64,000 nucleotides of DNA from Mycolicibacterium aichiense (GCF_010726245.1 NZ_AP022561.1:1860001-1924000), one strand, 5' to 3'; numbered from the stretch's first letter, positions 49,053 to 57,932 are shown. A program made the numbers and translations. Notes: generated by a model not told the origin, from the letters alone.

Positions 49053-49065
49053 CAGCGGTGGGGGA

Positions 49066-49998
49066 TCAGATCCGTCCGTCGGGGAACATCGTCTTGACCG
49101 CTTGGGTCATCGTGTTCCGTGCGGTCGCGTCGTCGACCGGCTGCAATGAGGCCATGGCCAGCACGAAACGCCGGTCCGGTCCGATCACTCCGGTGGACAT
49201 GTGCAGCCAATTGCCGCCGTTCCAGCAGCACATCCAACCTTGTTTGACCGCAACGGGTTCGGCGAACAGCCCGTCGGGGATGCCGAAGCGCTGCGGGTAG
49301 CCGTCGGCACCGGTGGGGGTCGACGCCGACAGGTCGCCGAGGATGACCGAGGCCTGCGAGGCAGGCAGTCCGCCCGCACCGTCGAGCAGCATGTCGTAGT
49401 AGCGCACCAGATCGGCGGTGGTGCTCATGGTGTTCCACCAGTTGCCGTCGTAGGGCGCGCTGGTTGAGGTGAGTCCGTATCGCGCGGTGACCCTGCTGAT
49501 GATCGCGCTGCCGCCGCCCTCGCCCCAGAACACTTCGGCGGCGCTGTCGTCGGACGACCGCAGCATGACGTCGAAGGACTGCTGCTCTGCCGGGGTGAGC
49601 TGGCGCTGGCCCTTGGCGACCTGCAGCAGCAGGTCGTCGGCGATGAACAGCTTGCTCACCGACGCGACCGGGAACGGCGCGTCATCACCGCCTCTGAGGA
49701 TCCGTCCGGTGGTGCGGTCGAGCAGGGTGAAACTGATGTCGGCGCCGTCCTGCGCGGCCTCCGAGGCCGCTTCCTTGGCGCGCACATCCAGATTGGTCGA
49801 GGCGTCCGGCGGGGCGTCGGGCAGCGGACCGAGGGCGGGAGCCTGGGCGACGACATTCGGATCAGTGGACAGCAGGTTCACCGGGCGGGCCGCTCCGTCG
49901 CTCGGGCCGGCATTTACCTGAGCGGACGAAGCGGCTACCAAAACGCCGATCACTGCCGCCGCGGTGCCGGTGACCAGCATCGACAGATGCCGTCGCAT
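49066..49998 (-). CDS. LppW-like secreted serine hydrolase (beta-lactamase/PBP fold)
   Basis: Protein of 310 residues with a signal-peptide-like N-terminus (LVTGTAAAVIGVLVAASSAQVNA) but no lipobox cysteine, unlike LppW of M. tuberculosis. The body resembles class A beta-lactamase/DD-peptidases: FPVASVSKLF (SxxK), RSSDDSAAEV (SDD), and AVKQGWMCCW where the K-T/S-G motif is KQG. Whether it is active is unclear. The likely start is ATG 49998 with GAGGAG 6 bases upstream. Its position between trmD and rplS equals lppW. Confidence 0.8.
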   Translation of the reverse strand: MRRHLSMLVTGTAAAVIGVLVAASSAQVNAGPSDGAARPVNLLSTDPNVVAQAPALGPLPDAPPDASTNLDVRAKEAASEAAQDGADISFTLLDRTTGRILRGGDDAPFPVASVSKLFIADDLLLQVAKGQRQLTPAEQQSFDVMLRSSDDSAAEVFWGEGGGSAIISRVTARYGLTSTSAPYDGNWWNTMSTTADLVRYYDMLLDGAGGLPASQASVILGDLSASTPTGADGYPQRFGIPDGLFAEPVAVKQGWMCCWNGGNWLHMSTGVIGPDRRFVLAMASLQPVDDATARNTMTQAVKTMFPDGRI

Positions 49999-50309
49999 GT
50001 CCATCTCCTCGGGGGGCCGGTGCAACGCTGAGATCCGGGGTGCCGCGTTGCCGCCCGACCTTAGTCCAGGTTAACGGTACCTTTTCTACACCGCGCAGTT
50101 AGTTGGTCGACAGATCAGCGGTGCCTCGGCGGGTCGCGCGATTTCATTGCTCGCGGTGCATCTGGCACAATTGAGCAGTTGCCGCGCGGGCTGGGACTTT
50201 TCCGCCTGCTGCGCCAAACATCACGTGCCCGAATCCATCGGCCCGGCGATCGCCAGCGCTTTCCGCGCAGGCAGGTGGCTGCGCCGCGAACCGCAAGGAA
50301 GTGTCACCG
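49999..50309. other. Divergent intergenic region between the LppW-like gene and rplS
   Basis: About 310 bases without a gene. It holds the CTGGCACAAT element (50162-50171), and TAAGGT on the minus strand (complement of 50057-50062), a possible -10 for the LppW-like gene. The rplS leader of about 130 bases (50180-50309) shows no motif or riboswitch-like structure that I can recognise. Confidence 0.5.
50162..50171 (+). promoter_or_regulatory. CTGGCACAAT promoter-like element before rplS
   Basis: Third exact copy of the ten-base element also found before yceD and rpsP. TTGCTC at 50147-50152 is only 13 bases upstream of CACAAT, too close for a standard -35. Confidence 0.45.
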
Positions 50310-50651
50310 ATGAACACGCTGGACTTCGTCGACCAGGCGTCGCTGCGCGACGACATCCCGACCTTCAGCCCCGGGGACACCATCAATGTCCACGTGAAGG
50401 TCATCGAGGGCAACAAGCAGCGCGTTCAGGTCTTCAAGGGCGTCGTACTCCGTCGTTCGGGCGGTGGCATCCGCGAGACCTTCACCGTGCGCAAGGAAAG
50501 CTACGGAGTGGGTGTCGAGCGCACCTTCCCGGTGCATTCGCCCAACATCGACCACATCGAGGTGCTGACCCGCGGTGACGTGCGTCGCGCCAAGCTGTAC
50601 TACCTGCGCGAGCTGCGGGGCAAGAAGGCCAAGATCAAGGAAAAGCGCTGA
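50310..50651 (+). CDS. rplS: 50S ribosomal protein L19
   Basis: L19 at the 30S-50S interface, 113 residues: [45 protein letters not shown], and [21 protein letters not shown] 50310 matches the family start and has AAGGA about 10 bases upstream; an in-frame GTG at 50301 is less likely. Confidence 0.97.
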   Translation: MNTLDFVDQASLRDDIPTFSPGDTINVHVKVIEGNKQRVQVFKGVVLRRSGGGIRETFTVRKESYGVGVERTFPVHSPNIDHIEVLTRGDVRRAKLYYLRELRGKKAKIKEKR

Positions 50652-50693
50652 GCTTCGACGTGTTCGAGGCACTGACCGGTCAGCCGGTCTGAC

Positions 50694-50699
50694 TACGCT
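50694..50699 (+). promoter_or_regulatory. Putative leaderless -10 element for lepB
   Basis: TACGCT ends 6 bases before the GTG start of lepB at 50706; no ribosome binding site precedes the start. Confidence 0.4.
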
Positions 50700-50705
50700 G
50701 ACGAC

Positions 50706-51539
50706 GTGACCGACAACACGGGCTCGAACGACTCCACTCCGGACAACCTCACCGCGACGGACGGGGCGGACTACAACCCCGCCGACGCTGCCCCCGAGAC
50801 CGGGGAAAAGAAGAAATCGGCGTTGCGCGAAGGCGCGATCCTCGTTGCCATCGCCATAGTCCTGTACTACGTGATGCTGACGTTCATCGCGCGTCCGTAC
50901 CTGATTCCGTCGGAATCGATGGAACCCACGCTGCACGGCTGCGCGGGCTGCGTGGGCGACCGGATCATGGTCGACAAGGTCACGTATCGGTTCGGCGATC
51001 CCCGCCCCGGTGACGTCATCGTCTTCAAGGGCCCGCCCAACTGGAACGTCGGCTACAAATCCATCCGGTCCACCAACACCGCCGTCCGCTACATCGAGAA
51101 CGCCTTGTCGGTGGTCGGATTCGTGCCACCCGACGAGAACGACTTGGTCAAGCGCGTCATCGCCACCGGAGGCCAGACGGTCGAATGCCGCGCCGACAGC
51201 GGATTGACCGTTGACGGCAAACCCCTCACCGAGCCCTACCTCAATGCGCAGACCATGATGGCCGACCCGGCCGTCTACCCATGCCTGGGCAATGAGTTCG
51301 GCCCGGTCAAGGTGCCCGAGGGCCGGTTGTGGGTGATGGGCGACAACCGCACGCATTCGGCGGATTCGCGCGCCCACTGCACCAGCACACCCGCCGACGC
51401 CCAGAAGGGCATTCTGTGCACGGGTGATCCGATGGCCGGCACCGTTCCGGTGAGCAACGTCATCGGCAAGGCGCGGTTCATCGCGTGGCCGCCGTCGCGC
51501 TGGGGTGGTGTGTCCTCGTTCGACCCGCAGCAGGGCTGA
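50706..51539 (+). CDS. lepB: Type I signal peptidase
   Basis: Membrane protease of 277 residues that removes signal peptides from exported proteins. An acidic cytoplasmic N-terminus, one transmembrane helix (about residues 41-63), then the catalytic domain with IPSESMEPTL (catalytic Ser), DLVKRVIATGG (catalytic Lys) and GDNRTHSADSR (box E). It is followed after 3 bases by rnhB. Confidence 0.96.
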   Translation: MTDNTGSNDSTPDNLTATDGADYNPADAAPETGEKKKSALREGAILVAIAIVLYYVMLTFIARPYLIPSESMEPTLHGCAGCVGDRIMVDKVTYRFGDPRPGDVIVFKGPPNWNVGYKSIRSTNTAVRYIENALSVVGFVPPDENDLVKRVIATGGQTVECRADSGLTVDGKPLTEPYLNAQTMMADPAVYPCLGNEFGPVKVPEGRLWVMGDNRTHSADSRAHCTSTPADAQKGILCTGDPMAGTVPVSNVIGKARFIAWPPSRWGGVSSFDPQQG

Positions 51540-51542
51540 TCC

Positions 51543-52256
51543 GTGCCGGCGATGACGTGGCCGCCGAGGACGGTGATCCGCAAATCGTCAGGACTGCGGA
51601 CCCTCGAATCCGCTTTGTATAGAAGCGGTCTGGGCCCGGTGGCGGGAGTGGACGAAGTCGGCCGCGGCGCGTGTGCGGGTCCGCTCGTGGTGGCGGCCTG
51701 TGTGCTGGGGCCCAATCGGATGGAGAGCCTCTCGGCGCTCGATGACTCCAAGAAGCTCAATCACGCCGAACGGGAGCGGCTCTTCCCGATCATCAAGCGG
51801 TACGCGCTGGCGTATCACGTGGTGTTCATCCCGGCTCCCGAGGTCGACCGTCGAGGCGTGCACGTGGCCAACATCGAAGGGATGCGGCGCGCGGTGGCGG
51901 GGCTGTCGGTACGGCCGGGCTATGTGCTGTCCGACGGGTTCCGGGTGCCGGGGCTGCCGATGCCGTCGCTCCCGGTGATCGGCGGGGACGCCGCGGCGGC
52001 CTGTATCGCCGCGGCCAGTGTGCTGGCGAAGGTCAGCCGAGATCGGCTGATGGTGGCGATGGACAATGAACACCCGGGCTACGGTTTCGCCGACCACAAG
52101 GGGTACAGCACGCCGGCGCACAGTGCGGCGCTGACCGATCTCGGTCCCTGCCGACAGCACCGGTTTTCCTACATCAATGTCCGGCGGGTGGCACGCGCCG
52201 GGGGTACCGAGATGGTGATGGAGTGCCCACCACCGCAGCGCGACGATCAGGTGTGA
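51543..52256 (+). CDS. rnhB: Ribonuclease HII
   Basis: Endonuclease of 237 residues that removes ribonucleotides from [21 protein letters not shown] supplies the first Asp/Glu, ALDDSKKL follows, and later acidic and basic residues in VLSDGF and [12 protein letters not shown] complete the family pattern. GTG 51543 is 3 bases after lepB. Confidence 0.95.
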   Translation: MPAMTWPPRTVIRKSSGLRTLESALYRSGLGPVAGVDEVGRGACAGPLVVAACVLGPNRMESLSALDDSKKLNHAERERLFPIIKRYALAYHVVFIPAPEVDRRGVHVANIEGMRRAVAGLSVRPGYVLSDGFRVPGLPMPSLPVIGGDAAAACIAAASVLAKVSRDRLMVAMDNEHPGYGFADHKGYSTPAHSAALTDLGPCRQHRFSYINVRRVARAGGTEMVMECPPPQRDDQV

Positions 52257-52303
52257 GTCAAGATGGATAGCACCACGACAAGACAAAGAGGACAGCTGAA
52301 CCG

Positions 52304-52609
52304 ATGAGTGCCGAAGATCTCGAAAAATACGAGACCGAGATGGAGCTCTCGCTGTACCGCGAATACAAGGACATCGTGGGGCAGTTCAGCTACGTCGTGG
52401 AGACCGAGCGCCGCTTCTACCTGGCCAACAGCGTGGAACTGGTGCCGCGCAACACCGATGGTGAGGTCTACTTCGAGCTGCGACTTTCCGACGCGTGGGT
52501 GTGGGACATGTACCGCCCGGCACGGTTCGTCAAGCAGGTTCGGGTGATCACGTTCAAGGACGTCAACATCGAAGAGGTCGAGAAGCCCGAGCTGCGACTG
52601 CCCGAGTAG
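52304..52609 (+). CDS. DUF2469 family protein
   Basis: Acidic protein of 101 residues, highly conserved in actinobacteria (Rv2901c-like), always near rnhB and lepB. It starts MSAEDLEKYETEMELSLYREYKDIVGQFSYVVETERRF. Function unknown. Its stop is 37 bases from the end of the convergent ROK gene. Confidence 0.93.
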   Translation: MSAEDLEKYETEMELSLYREYKDIVGQFSYVVETERRFYLANSVELVPRNTDGEVYFELRLSDAWVWDMYRPARFVKQVRVITFKDVNIEEVEKPELRLPE

Positions 52610-52646
52610 GTCGGGGTCGGCGCTGCACGGACTGCACGGACTCTCG

Positions 52647-53825
52647 TCAGCGCAGCGATGCGTCGATGGCGCTGGGGGACAGGATCTTCTCCAAGACCAG
52701 CATCGCGCTGCCGATATTGCCTGCCCGGTCGCCATACGTCGACGGGACGACCTGAAGGTGTCGGGTGGCCAGTGCAGTTGCGTTGCCGTACAACGTTTCT
52801 CGTAACCCGGCGACGAAGACGTCGTACGCGCCCGACATGTCGCCGCCGACGACGAGAACCTCGGGGTTGAGCAGGTTCACCGCGGCGGCGATCACCTCCC
52901 CGACGTGACGGCCACTTTCGCGCAGTAGCCGGCGCGCCTCGCCGTCGCCGTGGTTGGCCAGTTCGACGACGTCGCGGATGTGGTGGACCGGCCTGCCCTG
53001 CTCCTGCAGTGTGCGCACCAATGCCCAGCCACCGGCGATCGCCTCCAAGCAGCCGGTGTCGCCGCAACGGCACGGTATGCCCGCCGCCGCGACGGTCTTG
53101 TTGTGGCCGAACTCGCCGGCCGCGCCCACAGCGCCGCGCTGGAGCACACCGCCGCACACGATCCCCGCGCCGAGCCCGGTGGACGCCTTGATCAGCAGCA
53201 GATCGTCGTGACTTCTCAGGGGCCCGCGGAGCTCCGAGAGGGCTTGGACGTTGGTGTCGTTGTCGAGCGAGATCGGCGCCGCCGTCAGCTTCCGAAAGTA
53301 CGGCTCCAGCGGAACGCCGTCCCAACCGCTCATCACCGGGGACGCCAGGCTGCAGCCGCGCTGCTGGTCGACCGTGCCGGGTAGCGACACCCCGACGCCG
53401 AGCACGTCGGCAGCGGGTCTACCGCTCTCGTCGAGCAGTACTTCGAGGCGCTTGACCAAGTCGGGCATCAGATCGTCGGGGCCGATGCGGATCTCGGAGT
53501 CCATATCGGCCAGGGCGTGAATGTCGCCGGCCAGGTTGCACACCGCGAGCCGGGTGCGGCTGCGGCCGACGGCCGCCGACAGGACCACACCGGCTTCGGC
53601 GTTGAACCGCACCAGCGCCGGAGGGCGACCACCGGTCGACGGTCCCTCCTCGCCCTCGGAGACCAGCCCGCGGCGGGACAGAGCCGCGATGCGACTGCCG
53701 ACAGCCGTCCTGGACAGCCCGGTCAACTCCCGGACGTCGGTTCGAGTGGTGGCCGTGCCGGTGCGTATCAGCGCGAAAACATCCCCCGTTGTGGCAGGGG
53801 CAGCGGAACGCGTGGTTACCGGCAT
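52647..53825 (-). CDS. ROK family transcriptional regulator
   Basis: Protein of 392 residues. N-terminal winged helix (about 10-70; TRTDVRELTGLSRTAVGSRIAALSRRGLV), then the ROK sugar-kinase-like domain: VGVSLPGTVDQ, LDNDTNVQALSE, GLGAGIVCGGVL and the zinc motif GHNKTVAAAGIPCRCGDTGCLEA (His plus CxCGxxGC). NagC/XylR-type regulators bind DNA until a sugar or sugar phosphate binds. It is divergent from an MFS exporter operon, its likely target. I found no convincing operator in 53826-54003. Confidence 0.92.
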   Translation of the reverse strand: MPVTTRSAAPATTGDVFALIRTGTATTRTDVRELTGLSRTAVGSRIAALSRRGLVSEGEEGPSTGGRPPALVRFNAEAGVVLSAAVGRSRTRLAVCNLAGDIHALADMDSEIRIGPDDLMPDLVKRLEVLLDESGRPAADVLGVGVSLPGTVDQQRGCSLASPVMSGWDGVPLEPYFRKLTAAPISLDNDTNVQALSELRGPLRSHDDLLLIKASTGLGAGIVCGGVLQRGAVGAAGEFGHNKTVAAAGIPCRCGDTGCLEAIAGGWALVRTLQEQGRPVHHIRDVVELANHGDGEARRLLRESGRHVGEVIAAAVNLLNPEVLVVGGDMSGAYDVFVAGLRETLYGNATALATRHLQVVPSTYGDRAGNIGSAMLVLEKILSPSAIDASLR

Positions 53826-54003
53826 CTTTCCATTGAACCAAGATCAATCGGTCAGGCAAAGCAATGGAGACACCCGTCACTTTGGCCAGATTTAGACAAA
53901 AGTCGGTTGGTTGTGTGGTTTAAGTGGCGGTAGGGTCGGGGGACAGGGACCGAGCGCTGCACCGCGGCAGCATCCGCCACCGCACAGAAAGTCGATAGCA
54001 CCC

Positions 54004-55224
54004 GTGACCCTCACGCTCCGACCCGCCGCACCGGCGGCGTCTCCCGCGCTCTGCCCGACCAGGACCGGGCTGGGCATTCTTGCCCTGGCGCTCGGCGCCT
54101 TCGGCATCGGCACCAACGAATTCGTCGCGATGGGCCTGCTGCCCGAGATCGCCGGCGGCCTGCGGATCTCTGAACCGACCGCGGGCCACATCATCTCCGC
54201 TTACGCGCTCGGCGTCGTGGTCGGTGCGCCCGTGATCGCCGCGCTGACCGCGAAATTCAATCGCAAGGTCGTGCTGATGACCCTGATGGCATTGTTCGCC
54301 CTCGGCAACGTGCTGACCGTGCTGGCGCCCAGCTATGGAGTCCTGATCGCCGCCCGCTTCCTCGCGGGCCTTCCGCATGGCGCATTCTTCGGTGTCTCGG
54401 CACTGGTGGCTGCGCAATTGCTCGGGCCGGAGCGCCGGGCCAAGGCGGTCGCGCAGGTGATGACCGGCCTGACCGTGGCGACCGTGATCGGAGTGCCGCT
54501 GGCGTCCTGGCTCGGCCAGTTGCTCGGCTGGCGAAGTGCTTTCGCGCTCGTCGTCGGCATCGGGCTGGTGACGTTGGCTGCGATCTGGATGTGGCTCCCG
54601 GACTTGGCTGCGACCAGCAGCACCAGCCCCCGGGCCGAGCTGGGCGCGCTGCGACGCCCGCAGGTCTGGTTGGCGCTGGCGATCGGCATGGTCGGCTTCG
54701 GCGGCATGTTCGCCGTCTACACCTACATCGCAACAACGCTGACCGACGTCACCGGAGTCTCCCGCTCGTGGGTTCCGTTGGGGTTGATGGTTTTCGGGGC
54801 CGGCATGGTGGTCGGCAACCTGGCCGGCGGCCGGATGGCCGACCGCTCGGTGATCCGCGGACTGTATGTGTCGATGACGGCGCTTGCGGTGGTGCTCGCG
54901 GCTTTCGTGGCCGGCGCGCACAACCCGTTCACGGCAATGCTGCTGCTGTTCGGCATCGGTGCCAGCGGAGCGGCGATCGCGCCCGCGCTGCAAACCCGGC
55001 TGATGGATGTCGCCGCCGAGGCGCAGACGCTGGCCGCCGCGCTGAATCATTCGGCCTTGAACATCGCCAACGCGTCGGGGGCGTGGATCGGCGGGCTGGT
55101 GATCGCAGCGGGGTATGGCTACACCGCACCGGCTGCCGCGGGTGCGGCGCTGGCGGTCGTCGGCCTGGTGGTGTTGAGCGTCTCGGTCGCTCTGCAGCGT
55201 CGATCTGCGGCGGTGTCCTCGTGA
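54004..55224 (+). CDS. DHA1-family MFS transporter (AraJ/YdhP type)
   Basis: Protein of 406 residues with 12 predicted helices: GTNEFVAMGLLPEIAGGL, SAYALGVVVGAP, ARFLAGLPHGAFFGVSALVA, GVPLASWLGQLLGWR. This subfamily exports sugars or drugs. Start GTG 54004; in-frame sequence upstream to 53911 lacks similarity. It is divergent from the ROK regulator and first in a run of overlapping genes (GTGA at 55221-55224). Confidence 0.88.
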   Translation: MTLTLRPAAPAASPALCPTRTGLGILALALGAFGIGTNEFVAMGLLPEIAGGLRISEPTAGHIISAYALGVVVGAPVIAALTAKFNRKVVLMTLMALFALGNVLTVLAPSYGVLIAARFLAGLPHGAFFGVSALVAAQLLGPERRAKAVAQVMTGLTVATVIGVPLASWLGQLLGWRSAFALVVGIGLVTLAAIWMWLPDLAATSSTSPRAELGALRRPQVWLALAIGMVGFGGMFAVYTYIATTLTDVTGVSRSWVPLGLMVFGAGMVVGNLAGGRMADRSVIRGLYVSMTALAVVLAAFVAGAHNPFTAMLLLFGIGASGAAIAPALQTRLMDVAAEAQTLAAALNHSALNIANASGAWIGGLVIAAGYGYTAPAAAGAALAVVGLVVLSVSVALQRRSAAVSS

Positions 55225-55355
55225 TCCGCGCGATGCTGGCATTCCTCCTGAGACGGCGGGCACCGATGTGCGTAGACCTGTATCTGCCTGCGCGGCAACG
55301 GGTGACGATCGTCGTAGGGCAGCGGGCCACCGCCGGGAGGCACGCTGATGGCTGA
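55221..55355 (+). CDS. Possible small protein of 44 residues
   Basis: Open frame starting at GTG 55221, overlapping the MFS stop by 4 bases and ending inside the next gene with an 8-base overlap (ATGGCTGA). It fills the gap between two cistrons exactly. The product is basic, with a hydrophobic start (MLAFLLRRR) and one Cys. I know no homologue. The overlap geometry is the only support; the start has no good ribosome site, so it may be chance. Confidence 0.3.
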   Translation: MIRAMLAFLLRRRAPMCVDLYLPARQRVTIVVGQRATAGRHADG

Positions 55356-55956
55356 GCATGTGATATTTCGCCACGACCCCGACCACCAGCCTCAGCTGGC
55401 CTTCCGCGGTGTGCCCAGCGGCTGCGCCGGCGGAGCCAACACGCTGGCCGAGGCCCGTGCGTCCTACCGGATGTGCCTGTGCGAGCGGCTGCACGTGGAC
55501 CGCCGCGAGCTGCCCCCGATCGTCGAGCACATCGAGGGACTGGTCGGCGGCATGTGGGTGCGGACCAGAGTCGGTGCAGTGCATCGGGATACGTCAAGTG
55601 ATCGGATGCTGCTGCAGATCCTGCTGACGGAGCAGACCGGACTGCACGAGGAAGTGGCGCGACTGGCCGCGCTGGGCGCCGAGCCCGTCGTCGTGCTGGC
55701 CGAACCCGACTATGTGCTCGAAACACTGCTGGACCAGATGTCGACGCGAGACGCCCTGGTGGTCGCTCATTCCGATGACAACGGCTCAGTGGGGTGGAGC
55801 GTGCTCTACGGCTCGGAATCCTCTGGTAGCCATGGTGTTCCGCCCGCTATGGATGACGAGCACCTTCGGGCGACACCGGTGGCGACGTTCACGCAGGCGT
55901 GCACCAGCGTCGGCCGGGTGGTGCAGCGTCGGGCTGCTGCGGATATCGCGTCATGA
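55348..55956 (+). CDS. Hypothetical protein in the ROK/MFS/HAD operon
   Basis: Protein of 202 residues that I do not recognise. The first 60 residues (FRGVPSGCAGGANTLAEARASYRMCLCERL) faintly resemble a HicB-like beta-beta-alpha segment; the middle is helical (LLTEQTGLHEEVARLAALG). No signal peptide or membrane segment. ATG 55348 has GGGAGG 7 bases upstream. The stop overlaps the HAD hydrolase start (ATGA at 55953-55956). Confidence 0.7.
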   Translation: MAEHVIFRHDPDHQPQLAFRGVPSGCAGGANTLAEARASYRMCLCERLHVDRRELPPIVEHIEGLVGGMWVRTRVGAVHRDTSSDRMLLQILLTEQTGLHEEVARLAALGAEPVVVLAEPDYVLETLLDQMSTRDALVVAHSDDNGSVGWSVLYGSESSGSHGVPPAMDDEHLRATPVATFTQACTSVGRVVQRRAAADIAS

Positions 55957-56807
55957 CCGCCTTGCTCGAACGTGGGGTTGGCGACGCCTTATCGGGTAAC
56001 ACTGATGTGGAGGACGTCCCCGAAGGGAGGACCGTGCGAACGACACCGGAATGCTGGCTTACCGATATGGACGGTGTGCTGGTGCGCGAGGAGCATGCGT
56101 TGCCCGGGGCCGCCGAGTTCTTGGCGTGCCTGATCGACAAGCGGCGGCGATTCCTGGTGCTGACCAACAACTCGATCTACACACCGCGTGACCTGGCGGC
56201 GCGGCTGGCGCGTTCGGGACTGGATGTGCCGGAAGAGGCCATCTGGACCTCGGCCATGGCCACCGCGGCTTTCCTGAACGATCAACTGCCCGGCGGATCG
56301 GCGTACGTCATCGGCGAGGCAGGACTGACCACCGCTCTGCACGAGGCGGGCTACACACTGACCGATACCGATCCGGACTTCGTGGTGCTCGGCGAGACGC
56401 GCACTTACTCCTTCGAGGCGATCACCAAGGCAGTCCGGCTGATCGGCCAGGGTGCCCGCTTCATCGCCACCAACCCCGACGTGACCGGGCCGTCGGCCGA
56501 AGGACCGATGCCGGCCACGGGGTCGGTGGCCGCGATGATCACCAAGGCCACCGGGCGCGAACCCTACTTCGTGGGCAAGCCCAACCCGATGATGTTCCGC
56601 AGCGCGCTGAACCGGATCGAGGCGCATTCGGAGAGCACGGTGATGGTCGGCGACCGGATGGACACCGACGTGGTGGCCGGAATCGAAGCGGGGCTGGAAA
56701 CGATTCTGGTGCTCACGGGTTCGACGACGGTCGAGGACATCGAGCGCTACCCGTTCCGCCCGGCGCGGGTGTTGCCCTCGATCGCCGAGGCGATCGAGCT
56801 GATCTGA
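55953..56807 (+). CDS. HAD-IIA family phosphatase (NagD-like)
   Basis: Cytoplasmic phosphatase of 284 residues from ATG 55953; GTG 56034 is an alternative that removes 27 poorly conserved residues. Motifs: LTDMDGVLV (nucleophile Asp and acid/base Asp), LTNNS (motif II), the cap domain, KPNPMMFRSAL (Lys) and VGDRMDTDVVAGIEAG (motif IV). NagD-type enzymes hydrolyse nucleoside or sugar phosphates. Its operon with a sugar-type transporter under a ROK regulator suggests a phosphorylated sugar substrate (inference). Confidence 0.88.
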   Translation: MTALLERGVGDALSGNTDVEDVPEGRTVRTTPECWLTDMDGVLVREEHALPGAAEFLACLIDKRRRFLVLTNNSIYTPRDLAARLARSGLDVPEEAIWTSAMATAAFLNDQLPGGSAYVIGEAGLTTALHEAGYTLTDTDPDFVVLGETRTYSFEAITKAVRLIGQGARFIATNPDVTGPSAEGPMPATGSVAAMITKATGREPYFVGKPNPMMFRSALNRIEAHSESTVMVGDRMDTDVVAGIEAGLETILVLTGSTTVEDIERYPFRPARVLPSIAEAIELI

Positions 56808-56839
56808 GCCGCCGGCTGCGGTGTCCCGTGGCGGTCTGA

Positions 56840-57298
56840 TCAGCAGTCGTTGCCCGCTTGCAAGAGAACGTGTTTGAGGCGCGGCGCCGGCAATGCATGG
56901 ACGTCGTAACCGGGATTGTCGTCAGCCCAGGCGATTTCGCTGCAGTCCCGGAACCCGGCAGCGGTGTCGGCCGCGCTGTCCGAGTGCCGTTCAACCCATC
57001 CGTCGAGCGAACTCTTGCAACCCACCAGGTTGACGTCACCGAACTTCACGGCCGACGGCGGCTGTCCCGTGGAGCCGTCCGGTCCGGGTGGGTGAACCGA
57101 GCGGTGCCACTCCAGCAGGTCGCGCACGGGCGCGAGGTGACAGGACTGCCCAAAGGCCGGCCCGACGGGAGGCGGCGCCGCGGCTGAGCTCGAGGCGGCC
57201 ATCGGGCTCGGTGCCGGCTCTGCGGCTTCGGGATGACTGCACGATATGAGCACCAGAGGTGCGACACCCGCAAGCAAGGCCGACACGATGCGCACCAT
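56840..57298 (-). CDS. Probable lipoprotein of unknown function
   Basis: Protein of 152 residues with a lipobox (LVLISC, acylated Cys at residue 20), a Pro/Ala/Ser-rich linker, and a C-terminal domain with four further cysteines (SCHLAP, VGCKSS, RDCSEI, final NDC) that may form disulfides. I cannot assign a family. Convergent with the HAD gene. Confidence 0.75.
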   Translation of the reverse strand: MVRIVSALLAGVAPLVLISCSHPEAAEPAPSPMAASSSAAAPPPVGPAFGQSCHLAPVRDLLEWHRSVHPPGPDGSTGQPPSAVKFGDVNLVGCKSSLDGWVERHSDSAADTAAGFRDCSEIAWADDNPGYDVHALPAPRLKHVLLQAGNDC

Positions 57299-57509
57299 GC
57301 GCCGGAGTCTACGGACAGCGGTGAGCGGTCGCGAACGCGCTTACCCGAGGCTGCCCGCCGACAGGCCTCCCGAAAGCAACCGTGGCATCGGGCTACTGAT
57401 GCAACTCCGGTTCCAGACCAACCGCGCCCTCGAGCCCGCACACGCTCGAACGCAGCGACGGGACAGCCTGTGGATGAGCGCGGATCTGGGGATAGGTCGG
57501 TCCGTTTCG

Positions 57510-57555
57510 CGGTGATTCGGATCTCGGCGGTCTGCGCCTGTCGGTCGAATCACCG
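57510..57555. promoter_or_regulatory. 10-base inverted repeat before yraN-comM-dprA
   Basis: CGGTGATTCG (57510-57519) and CGAATCACCG (57546-57555) are perfect inverted copies separated by 26 bases, ending 11 bases before the yraN ATG. They could be paired operator half-sites or a leader hairpin. The rest of the 57299-57566 gap shows nothing I recognise. Confidence 0.45.
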
Positions 57556-57566
57556 ACGCTGCACCC

Positions 57567-57932
57567 ATGACGACGATGAGCCGCAACCAGCTCGGTGCGC
57601 TGGGGGAGCAGCTGGCGGTCGAGCATCTGGAGTCGCTGGGTTGGCGAATCATGGTTCGCAATTGGCGCTGCCGCTACGGCGAACTCGACGTGATCGCGGC
57701 CGCGTCTGACGGCACGGTCGTGTTCGTGGAGGTGAAAACCCGCACCGGTGACGGGTTCGGCGGGGTCGAGTACGCGGTCACCCCGGCCAAGGTGCGGCGG
57801 ATCCGACGACTCGTGGGGATCTGGCTGGCCAGCCAAGACCTGAGTTGGTCCGCGGTCCGCATCGACGTCATCGGGGTGCGCATCGGTCGGCAGCGCACAC
57901 CGGAGATCACCCACCTGCGTGGAGTCGGCTGA
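57567..57932 (+). CDS. YraN/UPF0102 family protein
   Basis: Protein of 121 residues with a restriction-nuclease-like fold: RNQLGALGEQLAVEHLESLGWRIMVRNWRCRYGELDVIA, VVFVEVKTRTGDGFGG (E-x-K motif). Function uncertain; long linked with comM and dprA (M. tuberculosis Rv2898c). Its stop shares a base with the comM start (TGATG at 57930-57934). Confidence 0.93.
   Translation: MTTMSRNQLGALGEQLAVEHLESLGWRIMVRNWRCRYGELDVIAAASDGTVVFVEVKTRTGDGFGGVEYAVTPAKVRRIRRLVGIWLASQDLSWSAVRIDVIGVRIGRQRTPEITHLRGVG

Noticed and set aside
53920..55584. Minus-strand open frame of about 550 codons opposite the MFS gene
   Set aside because: Composition is Arg/Gln/His/Asp-rich with no domain, typical of the strand opposite hydrophobic coding sequence.
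55348..55956. HicAB-type toxin-antitoxin pair with the small upstream frame
   Set aside because: Only a faint HicB-like segment is present; the small frame lacks HicA features and no toxin motif is visible.
57246..57515. Plus-strand open frame of 89 codons before yraN
   Set aside because: It overlaps the lipoprotein gene start on the other strand, and has no motif and no good ribosome site.
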